Below are positions 32,598-40,172 of a stretch of 40,172 bases of DNA, in pieces. The notes under the pieces were generated by a model that was not told where the DNA came from, made no database searches, and saw nothing but the letters and a program-made list of their open reading frames with translations. The stretch spans positions 1 through 40,172 of the forward strand of contig JAIBDD010000025.1 of NCBI GenBank assembly GCA_024679565.1, written 5' to 3'. This DNA is from Bacteroidota bacterium (GTDB lineage Bacteria > Bacteroidota > Bacteroidia > NS11-12g > UBA9320). Within the stretch, counting starts at the first letter, position 1. Every line of letters begins with the position of its first letter. A program made the position numbers and the translations under genes.

Positions 32598-33257
32598 ATG
32601 AGAAAAAACATCACTATAACACTTTCGTTAATTGTACTTTTTATTGTTGGCTCACAGCACTTGACTGCCCAAGATGCTACTGCCAATAGAATTTTAGGTA
32701 AAGTAAGTGCGACCTATCAAACATACAAAACCATAAAAGCTGGTTTTTCTATTACGATTAACAATTCGCAAACCAAGTCAAAAATTAAGCAGAACGGCAC
32801 GTTATACTTGAAAGGCAAGAAATTTAAGATTACACTTTCAGATCAAGAAATTTACTGTGATGGTAAAACGATGTGGACGTATTTCAAAGAAGAAAACGAA
32901 GTACAGATCACAAAGTTTGATGCCAATGCACAAGATATTAACCCCTCAGAGATTTTTACTATTTACCGAAAAGGCTTCAACTCCAAATATGTGGGTGAAA
33001 CATTAGTTGGAGGCAAAAAGATTCAGAAAATAGAGCTGACTCCGATTAACAAATCAAAACCATACTTTAAGGTTAAATTAGACATCGACAAAGCGTCTCA
33101 CAAGGTTGTAAACATGTCTGTTTTGAACAAAAACGGCGTTAATGCTACGTACAGTATCAAAAGCTTTCAAGCGAATTTAACCATGAACGACACCTTCTTT
33201 AAGTTTGACCAAAAAAGCAAACCAGGTGTTGTTGTAATCGATTTAACCAAAAGCTAA
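32598..33257 (+). CDS. LolA-like outer-membrane lipoprotein carrier
   Basis: A 219-residue periplasmic protein with a signal peptide (ITITLSLIVLFIVGSQHLTA-Q). The mature part is built of amphipathic strands, with FSITINNSQTKSK, GTLYLKGKKFKITLSDQEIY (about 68-87), and GKTMWTYFKEENEV, as in the half-barrel LolA/LolB fold that carries lipoproteins through the periplasm. It probably binds a lipoprotein or lipid. The following gene starts two bases after its stop, so a transcription unit with the DUF6438 lipoprotein and the rhomboid is likely. Confidence 0.85.
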   Translation: MRKNITITLSLIVLFIVGSQHLTAQDATANRILGKVSATYQTYKTIKAGFSITINNSQTKSKIKQNGTLYLKGKKFKITLSDQEIYCDGKTMWTYFKEENEVQITKFDANAQDINPSEIFTIYRKGFNSKYVGETLVGGKKIQKIELTPINKSKPYFKVKLDIDKASHKVVNMSVLNKNGVNATYSIKSFQANLTMNDTFFKFDQKSKPGVVVIDLTKS

Positions 33258-33259
33258 AT

Positions 33260-33718
33260 ATGATACGCCTCAGCACACTATTGTTGGGGCTTGTATTGCT
33301 CACAGGTTCCGCCTGCAAAAAACGCAACCAAGTACCCGAATCAGCAAGCATCGTTTTGTCTAAAACGGCATGCTTTGGCACTTGCCCTATTTACCAAATG
33401 ACTATAAACGGTAATGGGTTAGCCACATTTGAAGGGGAGCGATTTACAGACAAAATTGGAAGCTTCTCAAAACAATTGACAGAGCAAGAGACCAAAGATC
33501 TTTTCAGACAACTGGCCACATACGACTGGAATAGCTTTCAAGACAGCTACCCTACTCAGGTTACCGACCTTCCGAGTGTCATCTTTCATTTCAATTTCAA
33601 AGACGTCAAAAAGAAAGTATCTGTGCGAGGTGAACATCCTCCAACGCTAGATGTTATTAATAATATGCTGTCTAACATTGCAGAAAGTGATGGTTGGACT
33701 AGCTCGAATTCAAAATAA
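33260..33718 (+). CDS. DUF6438 domain lipoprotein
   Basis: A 152-residue protein. Its N-terminus (LLLGLVLLTGSAC) ends in a lipobox with Cys near residue 19, so an outer- or inner-membrane lipoprotein. The remainder matches the DUF6438 pattern: SKTACFGTCPIYQMTINGNG (about 34-53), with two Cys, then FEGERF, LTEQETKDLFRQL and VSVRGEHPP. The function of the domain is unknown. It lies between the LolA-like gene (two bases apart) and the rhomboid gene (four bases), so probably part of one envelope-related operon. Confidence 0.85.
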   Translation: MIRLSTLLLGLVLLTGSACKKRNQVPESASIVLSKTACFGTCPIYQMTINGNGLATFEGERFTDKIGSFSKQLTEQETKDLFRQLATYDWNSFQDSYPTQVTDLPSVIFHFNFKDVKKKVSVRGEHPPTLDVINNMLSNIAESDGWTSSNSK

Positions 33719-33722
33719 CTAA

Positions 33723-34451
33723 ATGCTTAAATTCATTACCCAAATCGTTGACGACATTTTGTGGCCATCTGTGTTTGTGGTTTTCTTTTGGCTAGTTTTC
33801 TTTACCAACGAAGCGTATTTATTAAACCTAAACAATTTAGGTGTCCGCCCAGGCGAAATAGCTGGACTAATAGGAATCGCAGCAATGCCTTTATTACATG
33901 GTGACTTCACCCACTTATTTTCCAATACCATTCCGTTTCTGGTTTCCGCTTCATTCATTTTTCACTTTTTTAAAGCCAAAAGCTGGCGCATATTTATTGG
34001 AATCTGGTTGATTAGCGGATTAGGCATATGGTTGCTCGGACAAGAACGCACCGTTCATATTGGCGCCAGTGGGTTGGTCTATGGTATGGTCGCCTTCTTA
34101 ATGACGTCCGGATTTATTCGTAAAAACAAACACCTAACTGCTGTCGCGTTTATCCTCGTATTTATGTATGGCAGTATGATTTGGGGATTGTTCCCACAAT
34201 ATAGCTGGGTAAAAGACATGAATATTTCATGGGAAGGGCATTTATTTGGCGCCCTATCAGGAATCGGAATAGCCTTTTTATATCGTAAACTTGGCCCACA
34301 AGACGATCCAGACCCATTTGAAGAAGAAGACGAACTGCCTCAGTGGTGGATCGACATGGAAAACGAAAAAAGAGCGCTTGAAGAAATGCAGCGCCAACAG
34401 CATCCTTCGGTAAGGTTTACCTTCAAGCCAAAAGAGGAAGAAGGCAAATAG
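33723..34451 (+). CDS. Rhomboid family intramembrane serine protease
   Basis: A 242-residue membrane protease with six core helices. It has the HLFSNTIPF segment (H and N of helix 2, about 60-68), the catalytic serine in HIGASGLVYGMVAF (GASG, Ser near 119), and the catalytic His in WEGHLFGALSGIGIAF (about 170-185). The C-terminal 55 residues are acidic, charged and Pro-rich, and probably cytosolic. Rhomboids cut transmembrane proteins within the bilayer; the substrate here is not evident. It starts four bases after the DUF6438 gene, and the following nuclease gene is 78 bases away, with no shared function visible. Confidence 0.93.
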   Translation: MLKFITQIVDDILWPSVFVVFFWLVFFTNEAYLLNLNNLGVRPGEIAGLIGIAAMPLLHGDFTHLFSNTIPFLVSASFIFHFFKAKSWRIFIGIWLISGLGIWLLGQERTVHIGASGLVYGMVAFLMTSGFIRKNKHLTAVAFILVFMYGSMIWGLFPQYSWVKDMNISWEGHLFGALSGIGIAFLYRKLGPQDDPDPFEEEDELPQWWIDMENEKRALEEMQRQQHPSVRFTFKPKEEEGK

Positions 34452-34529
34452 AATAGCGTTCGGTTATTCGACAAGCACGCCAAGAGGGTCAGCAGTCATT
34501 CACCACAAATTTGATACTATGTTTATCGC

Positions 34530-35480
34530 ATGTATCGGATTGCCTTACTCCTTTCTCTCATTATTACACAACCAACCAGAGCCAATAGCTGGGGTTTCTT
34601 TGGACATAAAACCATAAATCACGCGGCCGTATTTACGCTTCCTGCCGAGATGTTTGCCTTTTACAAAGCGAATATTTCACAAATTACCACATTAGCGGTC
34701 CAGGCTGATAAACGCAGATACATTAGTGAGGATGAAGCCCCTAGGCATTATCTTGATGCCGACTTTTATGAATCCGCAACACCGTTAGACACTATTCCAC
34801 GACAATACGACAGTGCAATTGCACTGTTTGGTATTGATACATTAATAAAGCACGGCATTGTTCCATGGCACGTCATCCGTGTCAAATGGTGGCTGACCAA
34901 AGCATTTATGGCAAAAGACTATACCGCTATCATAAAGCTCAGTGCAGACCTAGGACATTACGTAGGCGATCTTCACGTTCCGCTTCATAGCACTCATAAC
35001 TACAACGGACAGTTTACCGACCAACACGGAATCCATGGATTCTGGGAATCTCGATTACCCGAGTTATTTAGCGACAACTATGACTTGTTTGTTGGGAAGG
35101 CGACGTATCTGTTTGATATTGAAAATGTTGTTTGGGACAAATTCGAAGAATCCTATGCGGCTGTAGATTCTGTTTTAATGTTTGACAAGTTGACTCAACA
35201 ATCGATTCGTGACGACCTTTTATACGCCTACGAGCAACGCGGTCAACAAACCGTTCGAACGCAGTCTAAAAAGTACAGCAGCGCATATCATAAGGCGCTA
35301 AATAATATGGTAGAGCGACGCATGCGTTCAAGCATATGGTGTGTGGGCTCTCTATGGTATACGGCATGGGTAGATGCAGGACAGCCAGACCTAAATCTGC
35401 TTACGGCAGATACTGACCTATCGATTAAAGATAGCTTTCCAATAAAAGGGATATTCTTGGGTAGAGAAGAACCGAATTAG
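34530..35480 (+). CDS. S1/P1-type zinc-dependent nuclease or phospholipase C
   Basis: A 316-residue exported hydrolase. Signal peptide YRIALLLSLIITQPTRANS is followed directly by WGFFGHKTINHAA, where the N-terminal Trp and the His act as zinc ligands in S1/P1 nucleases after cleavage. Other metal-site blocks are HYLDADFYES (about 70-79), ADLGHYVGDLHVPLHSTHNY (about 146-165) and HGIHGFWE (about 171-178). The family also includes zinc-dependent phospholipase C-like proteins, so either nuclease or phosphodiesterase activity in the periplasm or outside is possible. Its stop overlaps the stop of the convergent adaptor gene. Confidence 0.85.
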   Translation: MYRIALLLSLIITQPTRANSWGFFGHKTINHAAVFTLPAEMFAFYKANISQITTLAVQADKRRYISEDEAPRHYLDADFYESATPLDTIPRQYDSAIALFGIDTLIKHGIVPWHVIRVKWWLTKAFMAKDYTAIIKLSADLGHYVGDLHVPLHSTHNYNGQFTDQHGIHGFWESRLPELFSDNYDLFVGKATYLFDIENVVWDKFEESYAAVDSVLMFDKLTQQSIRDDLLYAYEQRGQQTVRTQSKKYSSAYHKALNNMVERRMRSSIWCVGSLWYTAWVDAGQPDLNLLTADTDLSIKDSFPIKGIFLGREEPN

Positions 35481-36619
35481 CGTTTACCGCGTCTATTCTT
35501 CTTACCTGGTGCTGAAGCTGCCGGCTTACCCGCTTCCTTTGGCTTGGATTTAATTTTGTCTTCTGCGGTAACACCATCTAAGACTTCTACGAATAGTCCA
35601 TCTGATATACCTAAAGTAACGTCCTGTTTTTCGAATTGTTGATTTCCGGTTTCAACTTCTACAAAAGGATTTTTCGCCTTATCGAACTGCAGCAGAGATT
35701 CTGAAATTACAAGAATACTGTCTTTACTCTCCAAAACAATATCCGCATTGGCACTGTATCCGGCTCTAATAAATACGTTTTCTGTATTGGTAATTGCCGC
35801 CTTAATTTCGAACTGAATAGCGCCTTGTTCATCAACGCCTTTAGGAGAAATGTATTCTAGTGTTGCAGGTATCTTTTGATCTTCGATGGCACCCAAGGTT
35901 AAGATTAAGTCCATTCCAAGTTTCAGTTTTCCAACCTCCGACTCATCTACTTTTCCCTCAAACACCATTTTATCCATATCCGCTACAAAAGCGATGGTAG
36001 TACCTGCATTAAAGTTGTTGGCCTCAATTACAGAGTTACCAACTTCCACTGGCACGTCAAGTATTGTTCCTGCAATAGTTGACCGAACTAAGGTGTTTGA
36101 TGCTTTACCAGATTTAGAAGATACCCCGTCTCTCACAATGCGAAGATTATCTGAAGCTGCAGATACTTCTTCTTTTGCATTATCTAAGGCTAACGTGAAT
36201 CGCTGAAACTCTTGTTGAGAAATCACTCCTTCGTCAAACAATGGTTTGTTACGATTAAAATCTTTCTTGGCATTATCCAATGATATTTTGGAGCGATTAA
36301 CCCGATTTTCCGCATTGTTAAGGTTCGACATATTCGGAATCACCTTAATCTTGGCAATCAAGTCTCCATACTTTATCTCCTTACCCGCTTCGACGTATAG
36401 TTCAGAAATAATACCACTCAATTGAGGCTTGATTTCAATTTCGTTACGTGGAACAACAGAACCTGTGGCAACTGTCTTTTTAACAATTGACGATACGAAT
36501 GCTTGCTCTGTAGTGTACTCAACTGGTACCGACTTCCCTTTATTGAATAAGTAATAAAACGTTAGCAGGAACAAGCCAGCAAATACGATAATCAGAAAAA
36601 TTTTAAAGAATCTCTTCAT
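35477..36619 (-). CDS. RND efflux periplasmic adaptor (MacA/HlyD type)
   Basis: A 380-residue membrane-fusion protein. An N-terminal anchor helix (FFKIFLIIVFAGLFLLTFYY) precedes the biotinyl-lipoyl-like domain (VKKTVATGSVVPRNEIEIKP, about 46-65), an alpha-helical hairpin (about 95-150, NNAENRVNRSKISLDNAKKD) and beta-barrel parts, with VGNSVIEANNFNAGT and RAGYSANADIVLESKD. The C-terminal tail is basic (KKNRRGKR). It would link an inner-membrane pump to an outer-membrane channel, but neither partner gene is in the window; the gene lies next to the UspA gene on the same strand, 84 bases away. Confidence 0.92.
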   Translation of the reverse strand: MKRFFKIFLIIVFAGLFLLTFYYLFNKGKSVPVEYTTEQAFVSSIVKKTVATGSVVPRNEIEIKPQLSGIISELYVEAGKEIKYGDLIAKIKVIPNMSNLNNAENRVNRSKISLDNAKKDFNRNKPLFDEGVISQQEFQRFTLALDNAKEEVSAASDNLRIVRDGVSSKSGKASNTLVRSTIAGTILDVPVEVGNSVIEANNFNAGTTIAFVADMDKMVFEGKVDESEVGKLKLGMDLILTLGAIEDQKIPATLEYISPKGVDEQGAIQFEIKAAITNTENVFIRAGYSANADIVLESKDSILVISESLLQFDKAKNPFVEVETGNQQFEKQDVTLGISDGLFVEVLDGVTAEDKIKSKPKEAGKPAASAPGKKNRRGKR

Positions 36620-36703
36620 GTTTCAATCCTGCAAATCTGTTGGGTTTTTTTTCACATTCAATGATTTCGTCTTGAATGTCGACCAATCAGAATCAATTAT
36701 CTA

Positions 36704-37603
36704 TTAAGCGAATGACTCCGTTGCCCAATAGGTAACTGTTTGTTTTGGCTTAATGCCCATTACAGGCGTATTTTTCGACTCATGGATGATATGACGTGCA
36801 AACGAGCCTATTCTTAAATAGTCTTGTACACCAGTTTCCTTTTGTGTCATAATCATGATTAAATCTGCAGATATTTCTTCTGAATACTGCACAACATCTT
36901 TGCCGAAATGTTCAGGATATTCTATGTCATCCAATATTTTGGAAGTATACTTTACTCCGTTTTTCGCCAGAATATTTTCTACTTGCTTCAAGCTTGCTTT
37001 TAACCTTTTCGCCAAAAACTCATCCTTCTCAATTTCCATGATTACATGAATTTCTGAATTGTATTGCTTAGCCATATGAATTGCCCAATCCACCTTCTGA
37101 CGTGACTCTTTAGTTAAATCAATAGGTAGTACAATTTTCTCATATTTGATATTCGAACGAACATCTTTTACGATTACAACTGGCACTTCAGAACTTTTCA
37201 GTACACGGGTAGTTGTACTTCCCATAAACCTCTCCATTCCGCTTGCTCCGCTAAAACCCATAACAATGCTATCACATGCATAAGTTTGAGATACTTCTAT
37301 AATTTGCTTGTACACTTTACCCTCGCGAACCAACGTATTGATGGTCAGGTTTGGGTGATTCGCTTTAATCGCTTCCGCTTTTTCCAACAATTTTGCATTG
37401 ATTGTATCTACCATCACAGCCTTCTCCATACCTCCACTAAAAATGGATTTAAAGAAACCTTCCTCAACAACATATAACAATGTTATTTGGTTGTCAAATA
37501 GCTCAGCAATTCCCACAGCATGGTCCATCGCATGCGTTGATGCAGTTGACAAATCCGTTGGGACTAAAATAATGTTCTCCTTTGGCGTTTTTATTGAGTT
37601 CAT
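36704..37603 (-). CDS. Universal stress protein, two UspA domains (second)
   Basis: A 299-residue tandem UspA protein, beginning IILVPTDLSTASTHAMDHAV. Domain 1 carries GFSGASGMERFMGST, close to the G-2x-G-9x-G-S motif but with eight residues between, so ATP binding is less certain. Domain 2 starts near IVLPIDLTKESRQKVDWAI and has no such loop. The start is ATG at 37603; a longer frame from 37657 would run into the region of the divergent nucleoside phosphorylase. A good -7 box lies 21 bases before the ATG. It is a paralogue in layout of the UspA protein at 27459, though sequences differ considerably. Confidence 0.9.
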   Translation of the reverse strand: MNSIKTPKENIILVPTDLSTASTHAMDHAVGIAELFDNQITLLYVVEEGFFKSIFSGGMEKAVMVDTINAKLLEKAEAIKANHPNLTINTLVREGKVYKQIIEVSQTYACDSIVMGFSGASGMERFMGSTTTRVLKSSEVPVVIVKDVRSNIKYEKIVLPIDLTKESRQKVDWAIHMAKQYNSEIHVIMEIEKDEFLAKRLKASLKQVENILAKNGVKYTSKILDDIEYPEHFGKDVVQYSEEISADLIMIMTQKETGVQDYLRIGSFARHIIHESKNTPVMGIKPKQTVTYWATESFA

Positions 37604-37623
37604 CGAAACGTGTTTATTTGCCG

Positions 37624-37631
37624 CAAAAGTA
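37624..37631 (-). promoter_or_regulatory. Probable sigma-A -7 box (TACTTTTG)
   Basis: TACTTTTG on the minus strand fits TAnnTTTG and lies 21 bases before the UspA ATG at 37603, giving a leader of about 15 nt. Confidence 0.55.
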
Positions 37632-37651
37632 GTACTATTACATTTTAAGAA

Positions 37652-38506
37652 TTGCAAGAATCTGAATTAATACTTAACCCTGACGGTTCCGTCTACCATT
37701 TGGCTGTGTTGCCAGAGGACATCGCCAAAACAATCATTACCGTAGGCGACCCAAACCGAGTTAAAATAGTCAGTCAATATTTTGATGATATCGAGGTCAT
37801 CAAATCAAATCGAGAATTCGTAATACATACGGGCACATATAAAGGAAAGGCAATAACCTGTTTGAGTACAGGAATGGGGACAGACAATATTGACATTGTA
37901 CTCAACGAACTGGATGCCCTTTTCAATATCGACCTAAAATCAAGAACCTTAAAAACTGAATATACATCGTTAACCATTGTGAGAATTGGCACCTCTGGCA
38001 GTATGAATAATGAGGTACCAATTGGAACTGTAATTGCTACAGAAATCGCCATTGGGCTAGAATCGCTATTTGCATGGTATAAGCTACCAGACCCATCACC
38101 AAAAGAATCCGCCTGGTTAAACGAATTGGCTTTTACAAATTTGCCCATCAAGCCTTACGTATTTGAAGCAGATGCGACCTTAGTTGATAAATTTTCAAAT
38201 ACATTTACTTCAGGCGTAACATTAACCACAGGAGGGTTCTACTCGCCACAAAATAGGAAACTTAGGCTATCTCCGTCGGCAGACATTATCGCAGAAGTAG
38301 GCGACCTGCAGGTAAAAGGTCAGCGTATTACCAATATCGAAATGGAAACTGCGGGAATCTACGGGCTCTGCAAATTGTTAGGCCACAAGTCCATATCTAT
38401 CAATGCTATTATGGCAAATCGTCTTTCTGGTGAATTTGCCTCTAACCCCGAGCAAATCATGTCGTCAACGATTCAAAAAACGTTAGACATTTTATGCAAA
38501 TTGTAA
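37652..38506 (+). CDS. Nucleoside phosphorylase
   Basis: A 284-residue PNP/UDP-family phosphorylase (phosphorolysis of nucleosides to free base and pentose 1-phosphate). Seen: ITVGDPNRVKIVSQYFDD (about 29-46, phosphate-binding GDP-R), CLSTGMGTDNIDIVLNELD (about 70-88), VRIGTSGSMNNEVPIGTVI (about 110-128), and NIEMETAGIYGLCKLLGH (about 229-246), whose EMET is the ribose-binding signature. Uridine or purine substrate cannot be settled by eye. The start is TTG at 37652, as no ATG is available upstream of the conserved opening. It is divergent from the UspA gene and overlaps the GNAT gene by 13 bases at its end. Confidence 0.9.
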   Translation: MQESELILNPDGSVYHLAVLPEDIAKTIITVGDPNRVKIVSQYFDDIEVIKSNREFVIHTGTYKGKAITCLSTGMGTDNIDIVLNELDALFNIDLKSRTLKTEYTSLTIVRIGTSGSMNNEVPIGTVIATEIAIGLESLFAWYKLPDPSPKESAWLNELAFTNLPIKPYVFEADATLVDKFSNTFTSGVTLTTGGFYSPQNRKLRLSPSADIIAEVGDLQVKGQRITNIEMETAGIYGLCKLLGHKSISINAIMANRLSGEFASNPEQIMSSTIQKTLDILCKL

Positions 38507-39579
38507 AAGTTGATAGCAGCAAACTGTTTCGAGCATTTTTAGATGTTCCAAAGCACATATACACGGATGACCCAGAATACGTTCCACACATTCGACAAGA
38601 AATTCAAAGAATTTTGTGGGACAATAAAATGCATAATGAAGTAGGACTATGGTTGCTATTTAACAACAACCAGGCTGTTGGCAGAATTGCTGCCTTTGTT
38701 AACAAAGGAAACAAAGGTGGGCTTGGTTTTTTCGAATGCGTCAATAATCAAGAGGGCGCACATCAGTTATTTGATATCGGCATACAATGGTTACAATCCA
38801 AGGGTCTTCCCATTGTTGAGGCACCGGTCAATTGCGGTGAACGCGACAAATTTTGGGGATTGATGGTAAAAGGTTTCAAAAAACCGAGCTATCAAGAGAA
38901 TTACAACCCGCCGTATTACGAAGACTTTTTCAAGTCTTTCGGTTTCGAAATAATGATACGTCAGTCAACGCAAGAGATTTCACCAGATCGTTTTAATGAA
39001 AAAAAAATATCCGTACTCGCTAAAAAGGTTGACAACAACCCCAATTTAACTATCAGGCATATAGATAAACGAAACTTACACAAATACACGGCTGACTTTG
39101 CCGCTGTATATAATGCCGCCTGGAAGCAGCACGAACACTTCGTCGCATTGTCTAAAGAGAAGGTTTTAAAACTAATGAAGTCTTTAAAACCTGTGATGCG
39201 AGAAGATTTGATTTGGTTTACCTACGATAAAGATAAACCGGTGGCGTTTTACGTAAGCATAATCGAAGTAAACGAGATCTTTAAATACCTTAATGGTAAT
39301 CTGAATTGGTTTGGAAAATTAAAATTCTTGTACTTCAAATCGCGCATTCCTATAACAAAGATTAGAGGTTTGGTGTTTGGTGTGGTCCCCACTCATCAGG
39401 GTTTAGGTATCACCTCTGGCATGATGATGAAAGTATTTGAGCTTTTTAAAACAGACAAACATTTAAAAACAAGTGAGTTGGCCTGGATTGGAGATTTTAA
39501 CCCAAGAATGTTGCAACTTTTGGACTCAATTGGGGCAGTTGAAATCAAGCAACACATCACGTATCAAAAAAAGATTTAA
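38494..39579 (+). CDS. GNAT-like acetyltransferase family protein
   Basis: A 361-residue protein with two GNAT-like halves. The N-terminal half has YTDDPEYVPHIRQEIQRIL (about 23-41), followed by VGRIAAFVNKGNK (about 62-74) and EAPVNCGERDKFWGLMVKGF (about 110-129). The C-terminal half ends with VFGVVPTHQGLGITSGMMMK, where the QGLGI turn is the acetyl-CoA pyrophosphate-binding signature (about 310-316). Similar two-domain proteins are common in Bacteroidota and often lack a known substrate. It overlaps the nucleoside phosphorylase gene by 13 bases, so translation is likely coupled. Confidence 0.85.
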   Translation: MQIVKVDSSKLFRAFLDVPKHIYTDDPEYVPHIRQEIQRILWDNKMHNEVGLWLLFNNNQAVGRIAAFVNKGNKGGLGFFECVNNQEGAHQLFDIGIQWLQSKGLPIVEAPVNCGERDKFWGLMVKGFKKPSYQENYNPPYYEDFFKSFGFEIMIRQSTQEISPDRFNEKKISVLAKKVDNNPNLTIRHIDKRNLHKYTADFAAVYNAAWKQHEHFVALSKEKVLKLMKSLKPVMREDLIWFTYDKDKPVAFYVSIIEVNEIFKYLNGNLNWFGKLKFLYFKSRIPITKIRGLVFGVVPTHQGLGITSGMMMKVFELFKTDKHLKTSELAWIGDFNPRMLQLLDSIGAVEIKQHITYQKKI

Positions 39580-39595
39580 AAAATCTTAAGGTATG

Positions 39596-39625
39596 TTGTT
39601 TTGATTGTTAAAAAATCTATTTTTG
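39596..39625 (+). promoter_or_regulatory. Sigma-A promoter of tRNA-Lys (TTG-N19-TATTTTTG)
   Basis: TTG at 39596-39598, a 19-base spacer, and TATTTTTG at 39618-39625, exactly the Bacteroidota -33/-7 arrangement. Transcription would start near 39632, about 40 bases before the tRNA. Confidence 0.85.
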
Positions 39626-39672
39626 CACCCTCAAAAAACGGAATTGGTTTCGCCCATAACTGTTGATTGGAT

Positions 39673-39745
39673 GATTCAGTAGCTCAGTTGGTAGAGCATC
39701 TCCCTTTTAAGGAGGTGGTCCTGGGTTCGAGTCCCAGCTGGATCA
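39673..39745 (+). tRNA. tRNA-Lys (anticodon TTT)
   Basis: A 73-base cloverleaf: acceptor GATTCAG paired with CTGGATC (one G-U), D-arm GCTC/GAGC, anticodon stem TCTCC/GGAGG with loop CTTTTAA giving anticodon TTT, and T-arm CTGGG/CCCAG with TTCGAGT. The discriminator is A and the CCA is not encoded, as usual in this phylum. Reads AAA and AAG. Confidence 0.97.
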
Positions 39746-39750
39746 CAAAC

Positions 39751-39784
39751 AAGACCTAATTACCAAGTAGTTAGGTCTTTTTTA
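39751..39784 (+). terminator. Rho-independent terminator after tRNA-Lys
   Basis: AAGACCTAATTAC-CAA-GTAGTTAGGTCTT, a 13-pair stem with one G-U pair and a three-base loop, followed by TTTT. It begins six bases after the tRNA. Confidence 0.92.
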
Positions 39785-39787
39785 TGT

Positions 39788-39910
39788 CTATTGCGTACGG
39801 TTCTGTATACGGTTTTTTGATTCTTCCCTAACTAAGGTCGTAAAGACCACTTCTAACTCTTCTACATCCTTAAATTGAACTTCATTCATCGTTGTTACTA
39901 TTTCAACCAT
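39788..39910 (-). CDS. Possible 40-residue ORF, uncertain
   Basis: An open frame from ATG at 39910 to TAG at 39788 would encode 40 residues (MVEIVTTMNEVQFKDVEELE at its start), with a charged, helix-like composition. The same frame stays open upstream of the ATG, so this may be the tail of a longer decayed gene. I do not recognise it, it has no promoter I can see, and it could be chance. The stretch 39911-40024 holds nothing I recognise. Confidence 0.25.
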   Translation of the reverse strand: MVEIVTTMNEVQFKDVEELEVVFTTLVREESKNRIQNRTQ

Positions 39911-40024
39911 TTTATCATCCGTTCTGAAAAGGATTTGGCAGAACGTAATAAAAAAGATTACAGTGTGAAATTATGTAATAGCCAATTAGATTAACAGTTT
40001 GGATAGACTGGGTTTTAATTCAGT

Positions 40025-40172
40025 TTAGTTTGTGTTGGTTCCCTTTTTTATTGTTTGGAATACATTGACTCCCTTTTCACCTAAGTCAACAACCTCTTGC
40101 ATTGTCATTATTTCACCAACATATATAGCTCTATCCTTTTGTTCTTGAATACAATTTGAATGCCATGCAAAA
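40025..40172 (-). CDS. C-terminal end of an unidentified gene leaving the window
   Basis: On the minus strand an open frame runs in from the right edge and stops at TAA at 40027-40025, giving about 48 residues (GEIMTMQEVVDLGEKGVNVF is visible near the end). The composition is protein-like and codon use is ordinary. It is partial at its 5' end, so no family can be given. Confidence 0.55.
   Translation of the reverse strand, partial: FAWHSNCIQEQKDRAIYVGEIMTMQEVVDLGEKGVNVFQTIKKGTNTN

Noticed and set aside
36640-36700. Hairpin CATTCAA/TTGAATG between the adaptor and UspA genes as a terminator
   Set aside because: In the minus-strand direction it is followed by an A-run, not a U-run, and the loop is ten bases, so it is not a good terminator in that direction.
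37604-37657. N-terminal extension of the second UspA protein
   Set aside because: It covers the -7 box at 37624-37631 and the divergent phosphorylase start; the Usp fold begins right after the ATG at 37603.
1-40172. Defence island, secretion cluster or biosynthetic cluster
   Set aside because: The genes are mostly isolated housekeeping or envelope genes; apart from a nucleoid-associated protein and single nuclease-like genes, no co-localised defence or cluster genes are seen.

Overview
The window comes from the chromosome of a member of the Bacteroidota, most likely a marine or aquatic Flavobacteriales/Cryomorphaceae-like lineage; genus and species cannot be told from the sequence alone. The signs are: about 40% GC; almost no Shine-Dalgarno sequences before start codons; many upstream boxes matching the Bacteroidota sigma-A -7 element TAnnTTTG; a tRNA without an encoded CCA; a type IX secretion (gliding-type) C-terminal domain; a DUF4249-like lipoprotein; and BatA-type and LemA/TPM proteins. 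Nearly all of it is ordinary vertically inherited core chromosome. I see no phage, plasmid, CRISPR or insertion-sequence transposase gene.

Layout. 1-3880: a minus-strand cluster (methyltransferase; then small acidic protein, outer-membrane protein and prfB) lies between two inverted copies of a ~340-bp non-coding element with hairpin ends, with extra fragments of its ends nearby. prfB is split by the classic programmed +1 frameshift. 3885-11201: a nucleoid-associated protein on minus, then a plus-strand series: BatA-like vWA membrane protein, a catalytically dead dihydroorotase homologue, a polyprenyl-phosphate-type glycosyltransferase, LemA and two TPM-domain proteins. 11202-11476 holds a hairpin and an array of eleven 8-bp units inside a 24-bp inverted repeat. 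11477-16568: panB, a secreted coiled-coil protein, a DUF4249-like lipoprotein and dnaK with a strong terminator. 16665-20318: MscS channel, zinc-less sirtuin, and divergently a MATE exporter plus a beta-barrel protein. 20323-25986: a type-B T9SS PKD protein, an rRNA-type methyltransferase, a PolB-like exonuclease and two NAD(P)-dependent short-chain enzymes. 26185-33718: saccharopine dehydrogenase-like enzyme, UspA protein, a YdfG-like SDR, RNase Z, FtsK, LolA-like protein and a DUF6438 lipoprotein. 33723-39579: rhomboid protease, S1/P1-type nuclease, RND adaptor, second UspA protein, nucleoside phosphorylase and a GNAT-like protein. 39580-40172: tRNA-Lys(TTT) with a textbook promoter and terminator, then a poorly coding stretch and the tail of a gene leaving the window.

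Functional links are mostly local: ftsK-lolA-DUF6438-rhomboid look like one envelope/division transcription unit; LemA-TPM-TPM is a membrane-stress type module; the two SDR enzymes at 24183-25986 are neighbours that may act on one lipid-like substrate. The most unusual material is non-coding: the inverted hairpin-ended element pair with covarying stems, the octamer array, and the overlapping back-to-back promoter between the sirtuin and the MATE gene, whose boxes sit so close to the start codons that leaderless mRNAs are predicted.
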